From: Clostridiales bacterium Firm_16
Lineage (GTDB): Bacteria; Bacillota; Clostridia; Saccharofermentanales; Saccharofermentanaceae
NCBI GenBank assembly: GCA_001604185.1
Contig: LVAV01000005.1
Span: 1 to 64,000, forward strand
DNA: 64,000 nucleotides
Direction: 5' to 3'
Part shown: piece after piece, positions 8,938 to 17,861 of the stretch
Position numbering within the stretch: position 1 is the first letter of the stretch
How the letters are laid out: every line of letters starts with the position of its first letter
Translations under genes and position numbers: made by a program
The notes under the pieces: generated by a model
Database searches by the model: none
Seen by the model: only the letters and a program-made list of their open reading frames with translations
Told to the model about the DNA's origin: nothing

Positions 8938-9705
8938 ATGGAAAAGACAGTCGTGAAACTGGATGGACTCATCAAGAAATACGATAATAAAGCAGTCGTG
9001 GATGCCCTTTCCCTGGAGATAAGGGAAGGCGAGATCTTCGGCCTTCTGGGACCGAACGGTGCCGGAAAATCCACTACCATGAACATGATCTGCTCTCTGC
9101 TGAAACCCACAGCCGGAGAGATCGAACTGTTCGGATACAATACCAAGAAAGATCTTAACAAGATCAAGCCCCTGATCGGATATATCCCGCAGGACCTGGC
9201 CATTTATGAGAATCTGAAGGCCTGGGAGAACGTGGAACTCTTTACCTCTCTTTACGATATTAAGGGAAAAGAACTGAAGACAGCCATCGACTCGGCTCTG
9301 GATTTTGTAGAGCTCTCCGATAAGAGAAATGCCTTTGCCAAGACCTTTTCAGGCGGCATGAAGAGACGCCTGAACATCGCCTGTGCCCTAGGTCATCAGC
9401 CAAAGCTGCTGATCTTCGATGAACCTACAGTGGGTATCGATCCGCAGTCCAGAAACTTTATCCTGGAGAGGATCAAGGCCTGCAACGCTAACGGTACCAC
9501 GGTCATCTACACCAGTCATTACATGGAAGAAGTGGAAGCCATCTGCACCAGAGTGGCCATCATGGACAACGGAAAGATCGTGGCCTGCGGTACGAAAGAA
9601 GAGCTTAAGAACATGGTCAGAAAGAATCCGGATGAGGAGATCTCTCTGGAGCAGGTGTTCCTGACCATGACCGGCAAGAAACTGCGTGACTTCGTGGAAG
9701 GTTGA
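8938..9705 (+). CDS. ABC transporter ATP-binding protein (NarL-linked module 1)
   Basis: 255 residues. Walker A GPNGAGKSTTM, signature FSGGMKRRLNIACAL, Walker B LLIFDEPTVGIDPQSR, H-loop TSHYMEE. Same subfamily as the ATPase at 47866-48804. GGAGG lies before the ATG. First gene of a five-gene operon with two ABC-2 permeases, a LiaS/DesK-like kinase and a NarL-like regulator, preceded by the ATGAC-N4-GTCAT site. Confidence 0.92.
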   Translation: MEKTVVKLDGLIKKYDNKAVVDALSLEIREGEIFGLLGPNGAGKSTTMNMICSLLKPTAGEIELFGYNTKKDLNKIKPLIGYIPQDLAIYENLKAWENVELFTSLYDIKGKELKTAIDSALDFVELSDKRNAFAKTFSGGMKRRLNIACALGHQPKLLIFDEPTVGIDPQSRNFILERIKACNANGTTVIYTSHYMEEVEAICTRVAIMDNGKIVACGTKEELKNMVRKNPDEEISLEQVFLTMTGKKLRDFVEG

Positions 9706-9716
9706 GGTGCATTTAG

Positions 9717-10793
9717 ATGAACAAGATCTGGATCGTAACCAAAAACTACATGAAGCTTATCTGCAGGAGTAAAGCGATGCTCATCATCACCTGCCTGGGC
9801 ATGATCCTCACGGTAGGTGCCGTGGCCAGCGGTTTCCATACATTGCTGGACAGTGCCAGCCGTTCGGAGGAGATAAGGCTTGGATATGAGATGCAGGAAG
9901 GTTCTTCCTACTCGTTTCTGGAAGGAACCTGGGAATCGGAACTGGAAAAAGAAAAGATCATTGCCCAGAAGTTTACCGGAGCGGATCCGGAAAGTGTCGT
10001 GAAGTCCGGGGATGCAGATGTATTCGTAAATTTCACGAAAGACGGATTCTATGTGACCGGCAGCAGTAAGAAAGAACTGGAAACCCGTATCGTTAAGTAC
10101 ATTCTTTTCCAGATGGAGCAGACTATGCTCGCCATGAAGGCGGATCCTGCCGCGCAGATCAAGATCGATGCTTCGTCCTTACCGACGAAGAAGGTATCGG
10201 AAGCGGAGAACTACTATGGCATTGCCCAGCCCGTCTATTTCATTACGATCTGTTCGATCTTCCTGACCATGATCTACTGGACAGAGCGGAAGAACCGTCT
10301 TCTGATCCGGTACCGTATCGGTAAGAACGGTGCAGTCAGCAGCTACTTCGGAAAACTGATCTCCGGTTCGCTGATCTCTTTCCTGGTGCTGGGATGTATC
10401 GGATTCGGCCTTGTGAATATGGTCTTCGATGTGCATATCGGAAATCCCGTGATCACTATGGGTGTCCTGTTCCTGATGACCATCGCTTTTACGGCATTCG
10501 GAATGCTTTTCTTCCAGCTTTTCAAGCAGATGGCCGTGTCCATCGGACTGATGTTCATGGTGCTGTGGTTTGCCGGCTATTTCGGCGGCTCTTTCGAGAC
10601 ATATATGTATTCTTCCTTCTCAGAAAGCCTCAAGAGACTTTCACCCGTCTACTACATCAACCGCTCTCTCATCGAACTGTCGGTGGAAGGTCAGACGGAT
10701 TTCATCCTGCCATGCATCCTTTACCTTTCGACCATTGCTCTGGTAAGTATTGCACTTGGCGTATTCATTACGGCGAAGAAGAAAGAGGTATAA
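9717..10793 (+). CDS. ABC-2 permease
   Basis: 358 residues. An N-terminal membrane segment (about 17-42), a roughly 130-residue extracytoplasmic stretch, then five C-terminal membrane segments (for example YFITICSIFLTMIYW, GVLFLMTIAFTAFGMLFFQ), the usual ABC-2 export topology. Ends with a basic AKKKEV tail. GAGGTG precedes the start. Four bases separate it from a second permease, so the two probably form a heterodimer. Confidence 0.87.
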   Translation: MNKIWIVTKNYMKLICRSKAMLIITCLGMILTVGAVASGFHTLLDSASRSEEIRLGYEMQEGSSYSFLEGTWESELEKEKIIAQKFTGADPESVVKSGDADVFVNFTKDGFYVTGSSKKELETRIVKYILFQMEQTMLAMKADPAAQIKIDASSLPTKKVSEAENYYGIAQPVYFITICSIFLTMIYWTERKNRLLIRYRIGKNGAVSSYFGKLISGSLISFLVLGCIGFGLVNMVFDVHIGNPVITMGVLFLMTIAFTAFGMLFFQLFKQMAVSIGLMFMVLWFAGYFGGSFETYMYSSFSESLKRLSPVYYINRSLIELSVEGQTDFILPCILYLSTIALVSIALGVFITAKKKEV

Positions 10794-10797
10794 GAAC

Positions 10798-11982
10798 ATG
10801 ATAAAGAATGCATTACGTATGGCAAAATCGTCTGCCAAGCTGATCCTTCGGAACAAGGCGTTCCTGGTGATCGGTATCCTGATCCCCTTTCTTGCAACTA
10901 TGTTGATGCAGATCTGGTATCGGATGCCGAGCACAGAAATATTCACCCAGTATGCCAATCTGGAGACCATGGACACACAGATGGCCTATAACATCGACTT
11001 CAACTGTTTCCCTGTAAAGGTCTACGATACCATATGCGACGAGTCTTCCGAGAAATTCTGTCAGGCACTCGGAGAAGCGGGGATCTTCCAGATTTTCCGC
11101 GCTCCCTGCAAGGACGCATCGGAAGAGCAGATCAAGGCCAGCTACGAAGAGTCGGCCATGGTGGACCGGGTCGGAGCCATCGTAGTACTGCGTGAAAAGA
11201 AAGAGCAGTGCCAGCTCTTTTCCGTAGGTGAGGATGCCCGCTTCGAATTGTTCGAGAAGTCCTTCAACCAGCTTCTTTCAAATCCGGCCGGGGTAGAGGC
11301 GGCCGTTGCGAACGGTAAAGCGCAGGGACGAACCTCTGACATGACTCTGGTATCCGTGGATGACCAGGACTCCATTGAGTTCAGCCAAGTGCGGGAATTC
11401 AGCTATTGTCTGGCCATTGCTTCTCTGGCGTTTATCTTCGGTGGTGTCATGATCCTCAACACAGTCCTCACCGAGAAACGGGACAATGTGTATTCCCGTA
11501 TCCTTCTGAGCCGGGCCAGCAAGAAGAGTTATCTGCTGTCGAAGCTGATATTGTCTATTGGGATCACGCTCCTTCAGACGATCGTCATGACTCTTTCCTT
11601 CGCATTCGTCATCCAGGTGGATGTACACCTGACAATATGGGAGTTCTTCCTGGTATTCTTCCTGGACGGCCTGGTCTTCAACCTCCTGAGCATGGCGGCG
11701 GGTCTGTTCTACAACTCCCTTGCCGCGTCAAGCGTCATCTCCTTTACCATCTGGAGTATCTCGGCCTTGATCTCCGGTACGTACTTTGATATCAGTGGCG
11801 CCAGTGATTTCTTTCAGAAACTGTCACTGCTGATGCCCCAGCGCTGGGCCATGTTCTCGGTGTCGAGATTCATGAACGGAAATTCTTCCGGCTACACCCT
11901 GATCCTTTGCGCAACAGCAGCGTATTTGGTTATAATATTCGTGATGGGGCTTCTCGGACTGAAACTGGGAGAAGAAGAGTAA
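10798..11982 (+). CDS. ABC-2 permease
   Basis: 394 residues, same topology as the preceding permease: membrane segment near 22-40, long external region with several Cys (for example DTICDESSEKFCQ), then a five- to six-helix C-terminal domain. Start taken at 10798 after AAAGAGG; the longer in-frame option at 10750 lies inside the previous gene. Paralogous in layout to the permease pair at 48821-51206. Confidence 0.87.
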   Translation: MIKNALRMAKSSAKLILRNKAFLVIGILIPFLATMLMQIWYRMPSTEIFTQYANLETMDTQMAYNIDFNCFPVKVYDTICDESSEKFCQALGEAGIFQIFRAPCKDASEEQIKASYEESAMVDRVGAIVVLREKKEQCQLFSVGEDARFELFEKSFNQLLSNPAGVEAAVANGKAQGRTSDMTLVSVDDQDSIEFSQVREFSYCLAIASLAFIFGGVMILNTVLTEKRDNVYSRILLSRASKKSYLLSKLILSIGITLLQTIVMTLSFAFVIQVDVHLTIWEFFLVFFLDGLVFNLLSMAAGLFYNSLAASSVISFTIWSISALISGTYFDISGASDFFQKLSLLMPQRWAMFSVSRFMNGNSSGYTLILCATAAYLVIIFVMGLLGLKLGEEE

Positions 11983-11995
11983 AAGGGGCAAGAAA

Positions 11996-13162
11996 TTGGA
12001 AAGACATCTGCGTAACAACTATTTTCTGTTGATCAAGATAGTAGGTATCGTTGCGCTTATCGGCAGAAGTGTCATACGGTTTCGAACCCATGTATCCAAG
12101 GCAGGGCTCGCCGCATTTGTCGGCGCCCTGTTTCTGCTTTTTGCCGTAGCAAGAGAGCAATACCCCGATACGAAGAAAAGGGTGGTCTGGTTCCTGGGAG
12201 AACTTATAACCGCAGCGGTCGGTACGTTCCTGATCCCGGAACTGGGGGTGTACCTTCTGGCGATCATGTTTCTCGATCTGGTAGGGGAGTATCAGACGGC
12301 ATACTACCTCGGCGCATACGCGGTCCTGCTCGTAGCCTATAAGATGAACCTGGACCTGGGATTCGTGTTCGTGGTGGTGACGTTACTTATGGTGATCTAC
12401 TATCAGCACTATAAAGTGATCTCCTGGTACAGGAAGACCAGTCAGGAGAACGCGTTGGCGGAATCCCGACTGAAATCGGATATCGAGCATAGTAATCTTG
12501 CCCACAAGGATGAGATGAAACAGTCCCGTCTTCGTCACGAGAATGAACTTCTGGAAGAGAAGGGGCGTATTTCCCAGGCACTTCACGATAAACTGGGACA
12601 CAGTATCAACGGATCTCTTTATAAGCTTGAAGCCGTAAAAGTCCTGATGAATAAGGATCCGGAGCAAAGTGAGAAGATCCTGCAGGAAGTGATCGATAAT
12701 CTGCGGGGAAGCATGGATGAGATCCGTGTTATTATCCGTAATGAAAGACCAGACAAGAAGCGCATGGCTATGAAGTCGCTGCAGGCACTCTGTGCCGAAT
12801 GCGAGGAGCAGTATAACATCAAGACCGAGCTTCAGATCGAAGCGGAGAATAAGGTGATCCCGGAGAATATCTGGGAGATCATACTGGACAATACTTTTGA
12901 AGCCGTGACTAATGCCTTGAAGTATAGTGGATGCACGCAGATCACGATCACCATCCAGGCTTTGGGAGAAGTGGTTCGTGCCACCATAATGGATAACGGA
13001 AAAGGCGCCAAGACCATCGATGAAGGCATGGGGATTTCCGGCATGAAGGCCCGTGTCCGCAAGGTCAAGGGCTATATCGATATCGAATCCGAGAACGGGT
13101 TTCGGATCAACATGATCCTGCCCATCGGGAAGAAGATGGAGGAAAAAGATGGAACCGATTAA
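11996..13162 (+). CDS. Membrane histidine kinase (HisKA_3, LiaS/DesK/NarX-type)
   Basis: 388 residues starting at TTG 11996; no ATG lies near the N-terminus and AAAAGGGG precedes it. About four to five membrane segments in residues 10-140, a coiled-coil stretch, the phospho-acceptor box GRISQALHDKLGHSINGSLY, and an ATPase domain with DNTFEAVTNALKYSG and DNGKGAKTIDEGMGISGMKARV. Overlaps the regulator gene by 14 bases. Confidence 0.92.
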   Translation: MERHLRNNYFLLIKIVGIVALIGRSVIRFRTHVSKAGLAAFVGALFLLFAVAREQYPDTKKRVVWFLGELITAAVGTFLIPELGVYLLAIMFLDLVGEYQTAYYLGAYAVLLVAYKMNLDLGFVFVVVTLLMVIYYQHYKVISWYRKTSQENALAESRLKSDIEHSNLAHKDEMKQSRLRHENELLEEKGRISQALHDKLGHSINGSLYKLEAVKVLMNKDPEQSEKILQEVIDNLRGSMDEIRVIIRNERPDKKRMAMKSLQALCAECEEQYNIKTELQIEAENKVIPENIWEIILDNTFEAVTNALKYSGCTQITITIQALGEVVRATIMDNGKGAKTIDEGMGISGMKARVRKVKGYIDIESENGFRINMILPIGKKMEEKDGTD

Positions 13163-13778
13163 AGTGATCATTGCAGACGATAGTGATTTTGTAAGAGACG
13201 GCATGAAGATCATCCTGGACATAGATGATTCTTTCGACGTGGTGGGACTTGCCGCTAATGGAAAAGAGGCGGTGGAACTGGCAAGAAAGAATCCTTGTGA
13301 CGTGGTTCTGATGGATATCCAGATGCCGGTAATGGATGGCATCGAGGCCACGAAGATCTTCGTAGAGGAGAACCTCGGCAAGGTCATGATCCTTACGACT
13401 TTTGATGATGACCAGCTGGTGGAGCAGGCTGTGAAGAACGGCGCCAAAGGATACTTCATCAAGAACCATAAGCCGGAGGACCTTAAGCAGATGATTCGAT
13501 CTATCCACCAGGGTGCGCGGGTCATGGACGAGCAGATCTTCGATAAGTTCGTCGATGCGGGCATCCGCCCGAACAATAACTTTAATAAGGACAACTTTAC
13601 CGCAAGAGAGATCGAGATCATCGAAGCCGTCGCATCCGGGCTATCCAATAAGGAGATCGCCGAGAAACTTTTCATCTCTGAGGGTACGGTGAAGAACTAC
13701 ATCAGTCAGATCCTTCTTAAGGAAGGATTAGCCCACAGAACCCAGCTGGCTGTCTATTATCTCACAGGGAATAAATAA
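13149..13778 (+). CDS. NarL/LuxR-family response regulator
   Basis: 209 residues. Receiver domain with IIADDSDFVRDGM, phospho-acceptor in DVVLMDIQMPVMDG and FIKNHKPED; C-terminal LuxR-type helix-turn-helix FTAREIEIIEAVASGLSNKE followed by IAEKLFISEGTVKNYIS. Preceded by GGAGGAA inside the kinase gene. Likely target: the palindrome at 8842-8855 and possibly its twin at 47729-47742. Confidence 0.95.
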   Translation: MEPIKVIIADDSDFVRDGMKIILDIDDSFDVVGLAANGKEAVELARKNPCDVVLMDIQMPVMDGIEATKIFVEENLGKVMILTTFDDDQLVEQAVKNGAKGYFIKNHKPEDLKQMIRSIHQGARVMDEQIFDKFVDAGIRPNNNFNKDNFTAREIEIIEAVASGLSNKEIAEKLFISEGTVKNYISQILLKEGLAHRTQLAVYYLTGNK

Positions 13779-13846
13779 GAGTGTTCTGCCTCCCGATTCA
13801 TCTCTTAAGCAAAGAGTTAAGGAGAGAACGATGCTGGTTAACTGTA

Positions 13847-13875
13847 TTGTTGAATATGACATAATGATGTATAAT
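13847..13875 (+). promoter_or_regulatory. Sigma-A-type promoter for the 13.9 kb secreted-protein block
   Basis: TTGTTG, 17-base spacer, TATAAT, about 28 bases before the first gene of an AT-rich block. A TCTTAA...TTAAGGAGA inverted repeat (about 13801-13825) lies just upstream. Confidence 0.6.
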
Positions 13876-13903
13876 TTTCATAAATAGTTTGGAGGTGTGA
13901 GTT

Positions 13904-14341
13904 ATGTGCTATCGTAAAACTGTTTTTTTATCTATATTGATTTGTACTGTTCTGTTTTTGTCATTTTCTGTTAGTGCGAACAATAGCACATTGACTGTGT
14001 ACGTGTCTAATGGTGATGCGTATACAAGTATTTACGATTACTCAACTATTTCTGGAGTGAACCATGGATCTGGTTATGTGCGTCTGGATGGATTTGTTTT
14101 TAATGGCTGGACACCTAATCAAATGCCATATGATGGTAATGGAAATTACTATGTGATTCATGCACGTCTTTACACTATGTCTTTAACGAAGGCGTCAAAT
14201 GTGGTCCATTTTACATCACAAGGAACGGGATTGTCATGTACTTATCTTTCAGGATATGGTGGAGTGGGAACGAGTTATAGATTAAAAACAAACAGTAGTT
14301 ATAGTGGTACATATTCAGCAGATTTTTATTGGTACGCGTGA
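13904..14341 (+). CDS. Small secreted protein of unknown function
   Basis: 145 residues with a clear Sec signal peptide (TVFLSILICTVLFLSFSVSA, cleavage near residue 26). The mature part of about 120 residues is rich in Tyr, Ser, Gly and Thr with few charges, suggesting a small beta-rich extracellular domain. I recognise no family. GGAGGTG precedes the start, and the stop overlaps the next start (TGATG). Base composition is clearly more AT-rich than the operon upstream, suggesting separate origin. A secreted bacteriocin-like or wall-associated role is possible but unsupported. Confidence 0.75.
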   Translation: MCYRKTVFLSILICTVLFLSFSVSANNSTLTVYVSNGDAYTSIYDYSTISGVNHGSGYVRLDGFVFNGWTPNQMPYDGNGNYYVIHARLYTMSLTKASNVVHFTSQGTGLSCTYLSGYGGVGTSYRLKTNSSYSGTYSADFYWYA

Positions 14342-15537
14342 TGAAAAACAATCCGATTCACCGAGGAATGAAATATAGTTTGGGGGCGATGTTGAGTCTT
14401 AGTATAGTTTTATCTTCATGCCAGCCTTCGAAAGATCAATCTGAATCGGAGCGCCCCGAAGCATATTCTTTTTCATCAGCGGAGGTATCGGATAACACAT
14501 TATTGTCATCGACTCAAGTATCGCAGCCAGATATCCAAGAGGATAATGACTCAATCTCCATTGATATAAAAGATGATATTCGGATCATCGATCACAATAG
14601 AGCTGAAGCCTCTGTCTTTCAGATTGAGGTGGGTGACGAAAAATTTCAATGGGATGGAGGCAGTCACTGGAAATTAAACTCAATTATTCTGAATTGGTGC
14701 AGAGGTGCAACAATTCATGAATCTGAAATACGGTTTGATGGCAATCCTTATCCAGAAGGCGAAGAGCCGGTAGACAAAAAGTGTCGAATTCCAAAGGAAA
14801 AAGCGCTTGAGAACATTTATAATACAAGTTTGATCCAGGCTTCAGACATCAATCATCTTGAAGAGATATCAAATTCATTATGTGACAGAACAACAGCAGA
14901 TGCATTTTTGAGCTGGAATCTCTCGTTAGAAGGATATCCTTGGGAGTTTTATGACGGCTTGGAGTGGTTTACGGTCCCCCAAAATGTTAATTCAGTTCAG
15001 TATATACGTCTTACACCGTTTATTGATGGAATTCCATTGGCAGATTATGGTACGTTGTCAAATTGTCCGACATTTGAATGGAAAGGGATACTGCAACCAT
15101 CCGGATATGGTAGGACTTTTGCGGATTATCCACTTACATATATTAACGAGAATAATCAATGCTTAGATGTGACACAGTATAGTTTTTCGATTAAGAAGAC
15201 AGTTATGTCTCAACAGCCAATCGTTCCGGCAGAGAAGTGCTATCAGGAGATAGAAAAAGCATTGTCTTACGATCCTACCTTTGTTAGAGATAAAAAAGTA
15301 ACTGTTTATTGCATGGAACTGACATATGGTGTCTTCGATGAATTTCCACTTATGTCTGAAGATAACGATCGTGATCAGCTTCTCATTCCGGTGTGGACGG
15401 TATATGTATCTTTAGTAGAAGATGAGAAGGTAACGTACGGAACAACAATGATAAATGCAATTACAGGGAAAAGTATGTTTTCTGATACGATACCTCCAAA
15501 TAGCGAAAAGTATTATGTTCATACCGGGGAAGGATAG
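14341..15537 (+). CDS. Lipoprotein of unknown function
   Basis: 398 residues. Signal peptide with lipobox LSSC, so anchored outside the membrane; a Ser/Asp-rich linker follows. The C-terminal part has LIPVWTVYVSLVEDEKVTYG then MINAITGKSMF, a pattern seen in clostridial lipoproteins related to DUF6034, an assignment I hold only weakly. Start at ATG 14341 overlaps the previous stop; the track-style upstream TTG (14329) is less likely. AT-rich like its two neighbours. Confidence 0.7.
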   Translation: MKNNPIHRGMKYSLGAMLSLSIVLSSCQPSKDQSESERPEAYSFSSAEVSDNTLLSSTQVSQPDIQEDNDSISIDIKDDIRIIDHNRAEASVFQIEVGDEKFQWDGGSHWKLNSIILNWCRGATIHESEIRFDGNPYPEGEEPVDKKCRIPKEKALENIYNTSLIQASDINHLEEISNSLCDRTTADAFLSWNLSLEGYPWEFYDGLEWFTVPQNVNSVQYIRLTPFIDGIPLADYGTLSNCPTFEWKGILQPSGYGRTFADYPLTYINENNQCLDVTQYSFSIKKTVMSQQPIVPAEKCYQEIEKALSYDPTFVRDKKVTVYCMELTYGVFDEFPLMSEDNDRDQLLIPVWTVYVSLVEDEKVTYGTTMINAITGKSMFSDTIPPNSEKYYVHTGEG

Positions 15538-15583
15538 ACACGATTGAAATATGCTCAAATTTCGATGTAATAGAGGAACCATT

Positions 15584-17773
15584 ATGCGGAAACCAACAGT
15601 AATCATTCTGTTGATTGCCATTGTTTTATCCAATATCATAATGAGTTGTTCTTCCAAACCAAAACAATATGTCGATAAGAGAGGTGCCTATTCGTGCCTG
15701 TTTTTCGACATTCCAAATAAGGATTCCTACGATGCTCATTTTTCAAAAGCTTTCCTGGATGGAGAAAAATATTGCGTTCCTGTAGCATATTCTCGGTACA
15801 ATGCAGAGAAAAATGATTTTGAAGTCATTACAGATATTTATACGTTGGATGAAAAGGGAAAGATTCTCTTTACACTTGAGTTGCAAGGAAACCAGCTTCC
15901 GACCGCAGTGTTTCCTGATGAATATGCTTTCATAGGTTTTGAGAACAGGGATCAACAGAACGTTGACTTAAAAGATGTAAACACAGTTGTAGTTTTCATT
16001 GACAAAAAGACCGGAGTTGTTACGAGAACAGTAGACCCTGGGTTTCGAGCTGAATTCATTTATCCTGTAAGTGACGGTTTTGTTCTCCTAGGACAAAATC
16101 AAGTTGCGAAATACCAATTTGCGGGAATGACATGTCAATTCGTTACAACAGATTTCTTGATTTCACTTGAACATCCGTTTTTTGCGGAAGACGATCGATA
16201 CTATGTTGTTGAAGAATCAAGTGAATCTGAATTAGTGTGTCATTCAATAGATTTTCAATCTGGAGTATGTACACGTATTGTCAGCACCAAGGAACTTGGT
16301 ATTTCGAGTTTTGGTTTTTTTGGACAATATTTCTACAGATATGATGGCGAGTATAAGATTGATATGGAGACGCGACAGGTTTCCAAAATCGTTGATTGGA
16401 ACACCATAGACATTCGGCCTAATAGAAAAAAACTGCGCAACAGTATTGATAATTACGCACCGCTTGATGATGTGCGGTTTTATAAAGTATATGAATACAC
16501 AGATGGTAAGATTGAATTGCTGCTATTTTACTGGGATGAGAAATTGCCTTGTTATAACAAAGAAACGATTACAATCGGAGGTAGTCAGGTGTTTAATGAT
16601 AAAACCTTACGATGGATCGTTTATAATTTTAATATATCGAATGATAAGTATCGTGTGGTTTTAGAAGATTATTCGCGTTTCTTTGCAGGAGATTCTTTAG
16701 AGGAGCTTCAACGTGCAAAGTTGAGTATGATTCAATATTTCAAAGACGGCAACACGCCGGATATTTTTTATGGAAATTCTTTTGATTATGAGCAGATGGG
16801 CAGGATGGGCATGGTAATGGATCTAAAACCCCTGATGGATGAGAATCCAACAATTCAGGAAACCCTGACTTTGCCAGCCAAGAAATTGATGGTCAATGCC
16901 GACAACCACTGCTATCAGTTTTTTTCGTCGTACTGGTTAAATGGTTATGTAGGTCTGGCGAAACACTTTCCGAATGGAAACAATATAGATGCTTTTAGTT
17001 TGAATGAGATTTCGCAAAAAACAGGGATTCCTTCTTATGGCGGTGTAGCAGGCGATGCCGGAGATATTGTGAACAATTCGTTATTCTACTCTTTTCCAAT
17101 GATTTGGGGTGGCTATCATCAAGAGAAGAAGCTTTCTACATCTTCTCTTGAACAGTTGATTGATTTGGCTGTTCAAAATATTAACTCTCGACCTATGAGT
17201 AATGATTCGTCTTCTAATGGCTTGGCAGATGATAGATTTCTATTGTCAATCGGAGCAATTGGATCTCCTTTGGCATTTGCAAGAAAGGAGACAGAGTTGC
17301 AAGAAAGAACTGTTTTCATTGGCTTTCCAAGTGTCGATGGATCTGTTCATTTGGCTGAGACATGCTGCTGTATGGCTATTTCTACGACTGCCAAGCAACC
17401 CCGGGTATGTTGGGAATTAATGTGCAGTTTGTTTTCTTATGAAACTCAGAGAATTGTAGTGACTAACGAAGAAATACCTGTAAATCAAGAAGCTTTAGAT
17501 ATGCTTGTAGAGACAGTCAAAAATCCGCAGAATTCCAAAGATGAGATTATGGGAAGCATCGTATATAATGCGCAACCAATGCCGGATTGGATAGTAGATG
17601 ATTATCTGGATGCAGTTAACTCCGTGGATACAATTGCAACGCATGATAGGGCTCTATATAAGCTTATACATGATGAAGTTACAAGTTATTACACGCAGAA
17701 TCGTTCTGTCAAACAAATAGCAAATTCGTTGGATCAAAGACTTGATTTGTATGCCAAAGAAAACTTTTCATGA
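15584..17773 (+). CDS. Large lipoprotein, propeller-like N-terminus plus solute-binding-like C-terminus
   Basis: 729 residues. Lipoprotein signal with Cys near residue 22 (IIMSCSS). About residues 35-330 are beta-strand rich with repeated aromatic/acidic patterns (for example YTLDEKGKILFTLELQGNQL), suggesting a propeller. Residues about 355-729 resemble family 1 extracellular solute-binding proteins: GNTPDIFYGNSFDYEQMGRM followed by GMVMDLKPLMDENP. AGAGGA precedes ATG 15584; the earlier ATG 15551 lacks a signal-peptide-like start. No ABC sugar permease is adjacent, so it may be a sensor or orphan binding protein. Confidence 0.7.
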   Translation: MRKPTVIILLIAIVLSNIIMSCSSKPKQYVDKRGAYSCLFFDIPNKDSYDAHFSKAFLDGEKYCVPVAYSRYNAEKNDFEVITDIYTLDEKGKILFTLELQGNQLPTAVFPDEYAFIGFENRDQQNVDLKDVNTVVVFIDKKTGVVTRTVDPGFRAEFIYPVSDGFVLLGQNQVAKYQFAGMTCQFVTTDFLISLEHPFFAEDDRYYVVEESSESELVCHSIDFQSGVCTRIVSTKELGISSFGFFGQYFYRYDGEYKIDMETRQVSKIVDWNTIDIRPNRKKLRNSIDNYAPLDDVRFYKVYEYTDGKIELLLFYWDEKLPCYNKETITIGGSQVFNDKTLRWIVYNFNISNDKYRVVLEDYSRFFAGDSLEELQRAKLSMIQYFKDGNTPDIFYGNSFDYEQMGRMGMVMDLKPLMDENPTIQETLTLPAKKLMVNADNHCYQFFSSYWLNGYVGLAKHFPNGNNIDAFSLNEISQKTGIPSYGGVAGDAGDIVNNSLFYSFPMIWGGYHQEKKLSTSSLEQLIDLAVQNINSRPMSNDSSSNGLADDRFLLSIGAIGSPLAFARKETELQERTVFIGFPSVDGSVHLAETCCCMAISTTAKQPRVCWELMCSLFSYETQRIVVTNEEIPVNQEALDMLVETVKNPQNSKDEIMGSIVYNAQPMPDWIVDDYLDAVNSVDTIATHDRALYKLIHDEVTSYYTQNRSVKQIANSLDQRLDLYAKENFS

Positions 17774-17861
17774 AAAATGACATTTCCGCATGGATATTAT
17801 AAAGAATGAATAAAGTAATCGCGAATTCTATTGAAGAATTCGATCTGTTTCGTTATGATAC

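Noticed and set aside
12383-13675. 430-codon minus ORF across the kinase and regulator
   Set aside because: Crosses two clear plus-strand genes and has no protein-like motifs.
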